Source: Nectonema munidae (lineage: Eukaryota > Nematomorpha > Nectonematoida > Nectonematidae). Taken from it: DNA of 64,000 bases. The number at the start of each line of letters is the position of its first letter. Positions within the stretch are counted from its first letter, which is position 1. Position numbers and translations under genes: made by a program. The DNA lies in assembly GCA_030549495.1 (NCBI GenBank), contig JAUIRK010000889.1, positions 186,001 to 250,000 on the forward strand, written 5' to 3'. The notes under the pieces are model-generated. The model did not search any database. It was not told where the DNA came from and saw only the letters and a list, made by a program, of their open reading frames with translations. Shown piece by piece: positions 48,201-60,200 of the stretch.

Positions 48201-51200
48201 TCTTACTCTTCTGGCTCTCGAACAAGTTTAAATACCTTCCAATGATTTGTTTATTGGTTGGCATTTTACAGAAACCAGATAAACATGTAGTTAGAAAAGG
48301 AATTTCTTGCCTTCTCTTGACACAATTTTTATTACTCATTTAATTGAAATAAATTGTTTTATTAATCTGAAAAAAACATTCAAATTTTATGAAAAAGATT
48401 AAAAATATAATTATCAAGAGAAAAAAATATTACGTGAAAGAAAAAAAGACAAAAACGAATGAATCAATATAGTAATGAATGAATATTCAAACAGCGATGC
48501 ACGCCACCTTTTTGGCGCCAAAATGATCAAAAATGACATTTTTGTGAACCAAATGGAAAGTTTTATCATATGGTGTGACAGAGTTTTTGATTTAGAAAAA
48601 AAGTCAAAAAGTTATATCCCTAATAAACAAACCCCAAGACGTATACCTAATTTTAAACTTAACTTTATGCACAAACTGCACATATTGGTTTTTAAAACAC
48701 TGCCATGAAATTTAATGATAATAATTTTTAGTTTTTCTACATCTACTTGTTCTCGTTTGGGATCATATACTATGTGTATGCGTACTTCTTCATTTACAAT
48801 GAATGTCAAGAAAACTTCAGTGATTCCGAATTTCTCCGAAGAAGAAAAACCGAGCGATATAGTGAGCGCAACTCTGAAATCGAATCCTCGACCAAATGTT
48901 TCATCAGGACCAGGAGCTACAGCTTATCCGATGGCGCCGTTGGAAATTCCTTTCTAAAAATTGGAGTTTTGGGTAGGAAATTTTTAAGTTATATTCTCCC
49001 TTTTATTCGAAATGAAATAAGTAATAAGTTTACCAAAAATTTTGAATTATAAAATTTAATAAAATATTAAACATCGTGAGTATTAAATAAAAATAAAAAA
49101 AATTGTTTTTTTTGTAAAAAAAAATGTTGCCAAAGTAGATAAAAAAGTATGAATTATGCCAAATGGAAAAAGTAAAAATTTTAAAGCAAAATGAAAAGCT
49201 TGTGTAAGTATTTCTCTTTAAATCATGGATTTTGGTTTCCAATCTCTTGGATTTGATATCTTTAAACCAGATTTCAGTGAAAGGGAAAATCTAATGAGCA
49301 TTTCTTTTCTTGATTCCAGCCTCTTTGATCCCACAAAAATCAGAAGGCTTTGAATAATTTGATATAAAATTACCTTAACTCACTTTACAAGGAAACGGAG
49401 AGCATGAAATAAAAAATTGGGCCTATCATCTAAAAATAATCGCAGTTTCTAATGAATTAATCTTTTAAGATCCAGATTTTGAAAGAAAATGCTTTGCATA
49501 TCACATAAGCCCAATAAAATAAGACATTATATTATATATAATTAGCTAAAAGGAAAAAGAATGGGATGTAAAATTTGGTAAAGATTGGTAGTATAGAAAA
49601 TCGGTCAAAATCAATGTTCATGAAAAGATTTTAGTTAGTGTTATTGCGGTCTCTCAGAAGGTTCACTGTAATTTCATCGTGGTAATTTCATCGCATAGTC
49701 AATTCATCGTGATGCAATTCATCGTTGGTATTTTCATCGTATAGTAATTACATCGTCTTACTAATTTTATGCTTGACGCTCAATGTTTTTTTTGTAAATA
49801 TCCCTTTATATTTTTTCTAAGTTTATTATGAACTTTTGTAAAAGTTCTAATATCATAAAAAACTAATTCTTAAATATAAGGTTTTCATATTATCAGGCTA
49901 TAATGACAAAATAAAACAATATCTCTTTCTGACTGCCAATGTTAAACCGCCCTCAAAACGTTTACAGGTTTTCCAACCCCCAAAAAGCCAGGTCGAAAAC
50001 CCTTCTGGTTTGAAGGGGTCGTCTGCCCCGGTTTCAAAAAAAGCGAAAAACAGCGAACAACTATCGAAAAAATTCAAAGGTTTTTTTCTTTTTTTCACTT
50101 AGGTATTGCGAAAGCGGGTACAAAACTAAAAAAGAAATGAAAAAAAAATAAAATGCTCTTTTTTTGCGCTTCTTCTATTCTGCAATGAATTTTTTTTGTT
50201 TTGGCCCAAATGGGTTCTTCAGGTTTACCAATGGATTTCGTTTTGAGTTCTACAATGAAAAATTATCATTCGTATGAGAATTTTTCTTCAGGTCCTTTTC
50301 ATATCCAGCCTTTGTAATCAGGGTTAGTTAATTTCTTTTGTTCGATCTCTGCACCTAGAGAGAGTTTTGCCTCGATTTGAATTTTATGTTGGGTGTGTGT
50401 GTGTGTGTGTTTGTGTGTGTGTTGTGTTTGTGTGTGTGTGTGTGTTGTGTGTGTGTGTGTGTGGGTGTGTGTGGGGTGGGTTCAGGACAAAAAGCGAAAG
50501 AGAGAGCGAAAACAGAGGTCGAAAGACAAGACGAAAAGAAAAGGATAAAGAACAACAAAACACAAAAACAAAAGATTTAAAAATGTTGGAACATTTTTCT
50601 TTGAACTTTTATACTCTTATGGCCTTCTTGTGTGTGTGCTATTTTCAATTGTTTCCCTTGTTTTGTCTGCGCAATATGTCTTTTCACATTTCCAATAAAT
50701 TCGTTCACTATCATCCTTTCGGGGTTTTGTTGTCCTCTTTTGGTACAAATTTATGGTTGTGTTAATACTACTCTATAATCAAGTTTTTGGTTTAAAAGGG
50801 GGGTTCTGTCCTCTTTCTCATTTTGAGAGAAGGTATTTTGTCCAGGGGGAGGGGGTTTTGTCCGGGTTCTTTCCCCCATTTGAGTCTTGATTATTTCCAT
50901 TATGATGGGTTTGGTAGAATGGAAATTTAAGAACTTTAAATCTTGAAAGAAATTAATTGGTGACTAAATCTCTAACAGACGAAAAATAAATGAAAATGAT
51001 AAATAAATAAATGGATCTTTTTTTCTCTCTCATTATCATTTATCTTGTCTGTTCGATACTTGTCTCTATTCTCTTTCATTATCTTTATCTTCCCCTTTTA
51101 TCTTGCGTTCGCTTTCATTCGATTTGTATTTCTTATGTCTTTAGATATTCTGTGATGTTTGTGTGTGTTTGGGTAGGGTAAGTAGTATCTGGGTAGTGTT

Positions 51201-54200
51201 CTAGCAAAATATCAGTATTATAAGAGTAAATATTTTAGAATATGAATGTAAGTTTTAATTTTAAATGATAATGGTTTTCTCCTCCAGAAAATTAATATAG
51301 CGTGGGTAGTGGTGTGAATGAATTTTAATTGTTTTGGAAATAATTGAATGTATGAAGAAGTTAAAGAACGCCTGATTAAGATATGGAAAAAATAGTTAAA
51401 GTCTTTGTTTGGCAATGTTGCATAAGGCCTTTAGATGATAAATGGTTTTCTCCGTAAGTATTTTGATTTTTTGTGAAGTTTGGTTTTATTAGAAAAGTTG
51501 TTGTTGTAGGTAAAGGTATTGTATATGTGGTTGAATTTTTTAGTGTTCTATAGTGGCTCGTTTGTGTAGAATGTTCTGGGAAAAGGTGTATAGCTATAGC
51601 TAGGCATTTAGTCGTATCGGTTTGAAAGTCTTAGTTATTTCATTTGAATTTGTTGAGGTAAATTAGAAAAATAAAGCTTTTACAGAAAATAAATAATCGA
51701 TTTCTATGTCTTGAATAAAAACTATTAGATTGTGAGTATGTAGATATTATGGTATCCTTCTAAAAATTATAAAGGAAATATAAGATTCGGGTATAAGACT
51801 TGGCAATTCTCCAGATTGGTATTATTTTGTTTCCATTAGCGGGTAGTCTGAAGCCTACCAAAGAACTCGATAGGGGAGGTTTGTAAATTTGTAATCTTTT
51901 AAGGAAATAATTACTACTTGTGATGAATACTATTTTGTCTCTACATTTCTTGATTTTAAGGAAAAAGGGTTTCATGACAGGTGTAATAAGAAGAGATAGA
52001 ATCAAAAATGCCCAATTATTAATAAAAAATCTTTACTCAAAAAAGATAGGGGTAGTTTAGGTTATCAATAATCGTTCTAAGATAATTATATAAATGGGAG
52101 AATAATGTAGTAAATCTGGCATCGACTTTCGGTGTGAAGCCTTTGAAAAGTGTTAGATGGTGTTCTTCAAAAAGAAAAGTCATAGTTATACCAACAAATG
52201 GAATAGCGGAATATAACGATTGATGGGTGGAGTAGACAGATCAAATAAAATATTACAAATACTAAATGAGATGTTTGAAAAAGTGGTGGTGGCCTTTTTC
52301 CGATTTTTGTTCCATGCCTTTTACAAAACTCTTGGTTCTTGTACAAAAAAGTTGCCTATATAAAGAAAAACATTGGATAACTCGGATTGTACGAGAAATT
52401 GTCAACATATCTTTTGAAAACTTGGCAAACAAAACAGCTAAAATTCCTTTTTCACAAATAGTAGCAGTGATATTAGATTTGATACAAAAGATATGATTTT
52501 GCAATCTCCCCACCCAGAAAATATGGTATTTTGAAAAAGGATAAAAAGATGTATCAAGTGTACGTTGCCCTTCATGACTGTTTACGCTTTTATTCAAAGT
52601 AATAAAAATTATTTTTCGTGTAATAAATTTGTTGTTTTTTATTTTTTACTAGTAAAATTCAATGTATTTTTAAACATGATGTGAGATATGCTCCTTTATG
52701 AATATAATTTAGGTTATGATTTGTTTTTGATCTAAAATAATATATTTGTTTTTAAAAGTTTTGATATGTGAAATTAAGTTATATGTCCATCAAACTATTC
52801 AAATAAAAGCATAGAATTCATATGCTAGAAGTTGGTCATTAATGGGTAAATAGCCTTGAAATATGTATAAATTTCTTAATATTTAAGGAAAGTTAAAAAA
52901 AGTATCTAATTTAATTAAAAAAATATTATTCTTTGTGTTTTTTTAGTTTCATAAAAATCGCCCTAACCTATTTTAACCTTCGATTATCTTGTGACACCAC
53001 AAAGAAGTAATGGTCAATCCATAAATCTCGCGATGTAATCACTATACGATGAAAATACTTAACGATGAAAATACCAACGATGTATTGCATCACGATGAAT
53101 TTACTATGCGATGAAATTACCACGATGAAGTTACGAGGATGAAATTACCGGTTAACCTCTCAGATTTATTATCACGAGAGCATATATATATATAACATAT
53201 CGATTTTGTATTATATTATACAGACAAATATTCAAAGATCAATAAAATTGTGTTCAGAATAAGTATGATACATAGTTTTAACTACTTTTCAAAATTTTCA
53301 TATAAGTACATTTTTTTCACTATGCCAATAATGTTTATATTTTTTCGTTGAGGTTAAAAAGATGATTTCATCCACTTTTTACAATTTTGAGTCATATTTC
53401 TGTGCATCTATTCTCTTTTAGAAATAGATTTTTGGTGAATTAATTTTTCTAAAATTTACAAAAAAAATTTTAGCAAAACAAAATAATGTGGAGGGGTTTT
53501 ATAAATAATAATTTGCAAAAACACAAACTTTAAGGATGAAAATATTTTATCAAAAATACTTTTATAATTGTTCAAATTACTTTAAAGATCCTCATTTTTT
53601 AAATTTCAATTTTCCTAAAAAAATGTAATAAAGTGGTTTAAAAATTGTTTAAATTTTTTTAATGATTTTGGATGAAAGCATATAACTTTGAAGTTAGCGT
53701 TACCCTCAACGAAATCACAAAAGTGAATGAGAACACGTTGATCACCAATGTTATGTTTAATTTAAAAATAGGAAAAGAAACTTACATAATTTCGTAATGT
53801 TTATTTAGCAAAATAAATCGAGCACTATATGTATGTAATCGACAATATTCAAATAAGCTTAAAAATATTGATCCCAATGCAAACAAAATGAATATCCTTT
53901 TAAAATTTTATCACCATTACCATATGGCAATATTTCATTCAATTAAGATTAGAAATATCTCTCAAAATCCGCTTTGATTTCATGACTAATAAAGTAGCAC
54001 TATTTTTCCCAACTTTTTATTGTTTTTTGAATAAATGTCTACATAAAATGTTAAATTTACGCTGAAAAATTCTTACTTAAGAGAAATTAAATTAAAAAAT
54101 TTCGTGGATATCTGTGCTAATATTCGAAGCATCTCATTGTTGCCCGGGCTGAATTTTACGAATCCGTTTTTATTGATAAATAATCGGAAATTAGGTTATC

Positions 54201-57200
54201 TAGAAGAATTACTATATTCGAATCATCCAGATTAAAGAAGGTTAAATAAAAAATGTTTTCAAATTTGTTTGACTTAGTAATCAATAAAAAAAACAAAATT
54301 TAAATAAAAATAACATTTTGAAAAAAACCTAAATATAAAATAATGAGATTTAAATTTTAGATTTTAAAAAAAATTGTTAATTGAGATAAAGAATGGTAAA
54401 TTTTTGCAAATAAAAAATTGATAAAACTTATATAAAATATATTTGAAAGGAAATTTCAGTAATATTTTTACGCAAATCATGATGTTGGTTTCCAAACTTT
54501 TTGCCATTTGGAATCCTTAAGCGAGACTTGATAGAAAAGTTAATGGGAAAAAATGATCTTCTATAATTTTTTTCCTCATTACGCAGTTTTTGGAGTTGCA
54601 AGCGTGCTTTACACCGCCTTAAAATTAGTGACTTTATTGACGCCATCTAGGGACCTGGATAAATTCGACATTATAGAAGTTGTGACAAAAAGTTTGGAAA
54701 TGGCATTCACCTTCATTCAAATCTATTTCATCTTCTTCAAATCAAAAGTAAGAGTTGCATAATATTTTGACTATTTTACTACCAAGAAGTAATCATTTGG
54801 ATTTTTTTTAAGAGTTTTGCACTACTTTTGAAGATCGATTAAGATCTTTTCAGGGGGAAAGGAAGATGGATTCAAAATAGATATGCTTATTAAATGTTTG
54901 ATGAACCAAATATATTAATATAATTCATAAGGTATTTATTGTTAATTCAGGCTATCAAGGAAACGCTAAGAATAGCTTTATGCCAAAATTCGACGAAAAA
55001 AAAATTAAAAAAAAATTCGAAAAAACAATGAATATTTTGACTTAGCTAACAAACTATTATCTTTTTTTATTTTATCTTATTTATTATTTTTCATCTGCAT
55101 TTTTTGAAACATACAAAGTTGTGGAAATTATGTATCCAAAGCATACCTGACCATACTATGTCCGTGGAGATTATGTGGTGGTGCCTTTCACAGCGTAAAG
55201 ACGATATTCATTTTTTTATGAAACATTTTTTTTTGGGGTTTTCATATTTGTGTTGTATAATTTTAAATAGTAAAAAAAATTCATAATGCAATCAAAAGTT
55301 TTGTCGTGAAATCAGTAACTTTCATCATAATTAGCGTTATCATCATGATCATCATGCATGACTATAATCTTCAAGTATATCCATTTGATTGTGAATGTTT
55401 TAACATGATCTCTTTATTTCTACTGAAATTTTTGTCAACTAATTCAAATTTCATCGGGAATCAAGAAAAATGGCCTCTCTACGTCAAATTAAAAAAAATG
55501 GCAAAATAGCATTCCCCTTTTCCAACATGTTCTTCGTTCACATGTTGGCATTCATTTATAATCCGCAGAAATAATGAAGAAATCTCCCAATCAATCAAAC
55601 AAAAAAGGCAATAAAGCTGTCGACATATTGATTAAACTCATTTTTTCTGCTCGAAGTATTTAAAGCAAATGTTATCATTTTAATAAATTGGCATACAAGA
55701 GGATTCTTTCGCAATAAAAGCCGACTTCACTTTCTATGTTTTGATTTTGTTATGCTTTTCCGAAATAATTTATTCGCGAGTCATAGCATGCTTCCTAAAT
55801 CGCCATCATTTTCCTCTGATTCCATAAAACAATGTTTTGGATATATCTTCTAAAGTGATCCAACGTACATAGTATTTGTCAATCCTAAAAAAAAATTTTT
55901 TTTATTATTTTAAACCCACTTTTTCACAAATAACACTAATCCAATATTTTCTGGTTACGAATCCAGAATATATATCGACAAGAATCAAGAATATATGCAT
56001 TAATGATCTAGTCTAGATATAATCCTAACAGGACTGTAAAAGCCATAGGTGATTTAGTAAAATTCATAAAAAATTATTTGAATTCAACAGGGAGTAAAGC
56101 TAGAGTATCTTAACAGATATCAAACCAGAAGAATCAAGAATATACTAAAAGTATAAAGGTATATTTATATACGTAACCTTGAAAAGTTTAGAATATTGCA
56201 GGCATCAAACATGAGGAACACTTTTGAACTAGGTAGTTAGTTAAATTTAACTTCTTATGCGCACAATTCAGTGGCGTAGCCAAAAAATGGAAGTTGGGGG
56301 GGCATGCAAGGAATTTAGGGGGGGGGCATGCAAGGAATTTAGGGGGGCAAGCATATTGGAAATAAAATTATTTTTGGGGGGGGGGGGGGGGGCAGAAAAG
56401 GTATTTGAGGGGGTACGCCCCCTTGCCCCTTCTGGCTACGCCACTGGCACAATTAAGTTTAAATTTTATGTATTTGAAAATTAGTTATAAATAATATTTT
56501 GTAATTTGAAGAGATGATATAAAATACTGTAGGCATATTTAGATATACAATATACATATAGATTATATTGTTAGAGCAAACAAACTTGGAAAAAAATCAA
56601 AAAATAAAGGCTATCATATGGCTTCAATTGACTATTCATTATGATTATTATAAAGGTAAAGGTACCGTGGAGTGTTTTCATCAAGAAGGCCCAATTGCGC
56701 CGCTTGTATCGAACTATGAGAAAGTAGGCTTGAAGAGGGATCGAACCCAAGACCTTGAGTTATCGAAACCCAGTACCTAAAACCAACCATACTGAACTGA
56801 TGAACCATACATCTTTCTACCATCTTCAGAATAGAAAAGTGGAGCATAAAAGTCAATAAAAATCATTAAAAGCATTAGCGAAAGAAGATCAGGATTACTT
56901 TATTGATTTGATCTTATATCAATCAAATTTCAGAATTAAAAAATGGTAAGACCCATAATCAAAGTTTCAGGAGTGATTCGCTTTGAGGAACATTTCTCGA
57001 TTTGGATTCGTTTTGTGGATTCTTGTCTTCATATCTCGCGTACAAATCAGTATAGCTTACTTTGCCACCTTTATAGTTCACAATAAATTGCAAATATCCC
57101 TGCCCTAAAAACGATTAAAAGTAAAAGAAGAATCGTGAAGAATTTTTTCACTTTTCAAGTGTGGGGTGGTTGAGAGTGAATTGAGTTGTCGCTATACCTT

Positions 57201-60200
57201 TGAAACAAACATCATTTCGTTATCTCTTGCTTAGATTTGCATTCAGCGAAGGAAAGTGCTTTCTGAGTTTGCGTTGATGCACATGATCGCGTGCAACTTG
57301 TGCATCTGCTTCTCCTCCATTGTATACAGGATTTTTCAGGACCAAAACTCTCGTCAAGCTGGACCAAAGAATCTCGAAAAGGATCTGTCATTCAACGCTT
57401 CCTCTCTCTTTCAAGCATCCCGCTTATTTTTCAACGGTACGTATCTATTGATATGTGTGTATCAATATGTATGTGTGCCACTGTGTGAGTGTGTGTCAAT
57501 AGTTTTTAAATGAAAAGCCAATTTTTAGGTTTGTAGATTAACGATCTAGCGCTTAACAATAACTTCTGACTAAACTAAAGTACAAAAAGGTGTCGAACTT
57601 CCGGTTACCGAAATTAATATTTTCATTACGATTTGTATAATTTAACAAAATTTAAAAATGTTTCAGAAAACTCGATGAACAAAGAAAGAAAAGATAATGA
57701 TCAGCACTCTGTCCAATCTCTCCTGATGACGAGTAGAGATTACCTGTATCCCTGCGTCATTCAATACGCCGCTATCTGTGCGAACCTTTGCTACGCGGTC
57801 TGGAAGCGCATTGGCAAAAGAATTTACGCTAAAAGATCCAAGTATAATTTTTGTCCTCAGTTTCCCTACGCTCTAATCACTCCCACACTTTCTCAGCTCA
57901 TTAGGATATTTTCATTTTACGTTTATTTACTTTAAATGTGTCCTTTTTTAGTCTTTAAGTTCGTCATTTTTTTACCGTTTATTTCGTCCCGTTTTACCTT
58001 CAAATTCGTCACTAGCGTATTTTACGTTAAATTCGTCATTTTTGACTGTTTAAACTTCGTTCTTTTTAACTTAAAGCACTTAACTTTTAGTGTATCTTTT
58101 TTTACTTTGGTCTTTTCGTTCCTACATTTTTACTTCAAATTTCTCCTATTTTAGACCTATTTAACTTAAATTGTTCTTTTCTTACTTTAAGATCGTTTTT
58201 TTTGCTTTTTTTTAACTTTAAGTTCGTTCCATTTTTCCTCCTTAAGTAGGTCCTTTTTAAGTTCAAGCTCGTCCTATTTTTCTATAAGCTGGAACTTTTT
58301 TACTTTAAATTGGGCATCTTAAAACTCTTTAAGTTCATCTATTTTACTTTTAAAGTTCGTCTTTTATATTTTTAAACCCTCGTTTTTTTAACTTTATTCC
58401 TCCTTATTTAATTGATATTTGTTCTTTCTTACTGTAAGTTCGACCTTTTTTTCGTCTTTTTTTAAATATTTTTTTTAGTTTTCCTACGACTCAATCATTC
58501 CTAAACTTATTCAATGTATTACTTAAATTTTTAGCCTATTTATAAATAGAAGTTGAGAAAAGTGGTCTTTTTCATCATAAAATTTTGTAGCTAATTTACT
58601 TCTTATTTTTTAATATATACCATATTTTAATTAGGTCAACATATCTTCAAAGGGTCGCTATTAAAGTTTATTTGCGTTTAGGATTAAGTCCTCAATTGTG
58701 ACTTCGTTATCGTATGCCCAATTATGGAAGCATATTCCTGGATTGAATGCGATATCGACAACTGAATTTTTATAATTATATTCTGTAATTTAAATCCTTT
58801 GTTCCAAAGTATTTTTCGCGGTCTTTTTTAAGAAGAAAATAGAAATAAGAGTTGATACAGAAGGACTCCGCAAAAATAGTCATAGACATATAGCTCACAA
58901 GTCTCCTTTTTTCGAATAAGCGAACAGAGAATTGGTAAAAAAATCGTAAAAATAAAAAAAAATCGATATATTTTTTTATTTCATTATAAATTGTAAATGC
59001 AGTATTATATAAAATGTATACTCTATAACAATAAAAATGTCATGCTGAATAATTTCTCGGCCTGGACAGTTAAATTTTAACACGTATAAAAATTACTTTG
59101 GGTATACGATTATCATAATTTAAATTAATAATTAAAACAATATATGAAATTAAATATATTGGTAAAAAAAAGAAGAAAATAACAAAAAATTTCCAATAAT
59201 TTTATATGAGGTCCAGACATTCCTCTATCATGAATAATTTATTTATTTTAGATAAATAAGATCAACAGTTTTGACAAAAATTAATTTAAAATCATATTCA
59301 TTGTTTTTGACATTCAATGTCAAGCATTTTGGAGAGTGCTGGTGTAAGACGAAAGTCAACGTATTTTTCACGACTCCCAATATTTTTGGATGTGAGATGA
59401 GATGACTCTGCGTGTATAACGGAAAAAAATCTTGCCAGGTTTCTTGGTAATAAAACTGTTACAACAGTTGGTATCATAATATCTTTATTTTAAAAACTTG
59501 GAAAAAATTTCTCGATTCATTTTGAAAGGATCTCATTTTAGGAAATAGATTAAGTGTGCACTTTTTTGATTTTATTTCCATTCTCTGATGGGAGCAAGCT
59601 TTGCAAATGGAGTTTACCTTTTCTCTTCCTCTCTTCATTTTTATAGGAATAAGGATAGAGAAATCATAAGTAATCACGTGGCGTCTGACAACATAAACAA
59701 AGGATTGTTCTTCGGTTTAGCACTCCTCATTCTCTCCCTCATTTCTCTGAGTCTTTTGCTCGCGTCTTCCGCCACCTCTCAGAAATCGCCATTTGGCGCC
59801 GTCTCCTATACCATATGTCAGTCAAGCCAAATACTCATACTCATTTTATCTCTTATGGCGCTGATTGGAGCTTTTATCCGCTTCCACTCCCTACACTATA
59901 CCACTTACAAAATGGCCGCCCTAATTTCGTCGGCCACCTCTCATGTGTCATCTCCCAACTTTCGTGAAACGGAGGAGGAAGAAGAGAACGAAATGAGTAT
60001 GAAGCGGATCAACTTTGCGTCCAGCTTGGAAAACAAGTTGATGTTTCTGGGAAGTGTGGCTGAATACTTCTACGCTGTGTTGAGTGCGATCAGCGCTTTC
60101 CATACCCTCACAAATCAGTAAGAGAGTCACAGCACTCATCATTTTACTCTTTAACTTCAATCAAGAAATCATTAGTTCGAAAACAATTGATCACAAAAAG

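Larger units (their letters stand above)
49659..53158 (+). mobile_element. 3.5-kb element with long repeat-built TIRs
   Basis: TIRs of about 100-125 bp (49659-49755 and 53037-53158) are inverted copies built from AATTTCATCG-type units, such as GTGGTAATTTCATCGCATAG. Exact 6-bp copies CTCAGA flank both ends (49653-49658 and 53159-53164). The right end contains GGTTAACC, so a TTAA target with a changed left copy is an alternative. The interior holds a (GT)n tract and a decayed piggyBac-like coding region. Family unsettled. Located in otopetrin intron D. Confidence 0.75.

Noticed and set aside
50355-50765. Cys/Val-rich open frames
   Set aside because: They come from the (GT)n tract and lack any domain.
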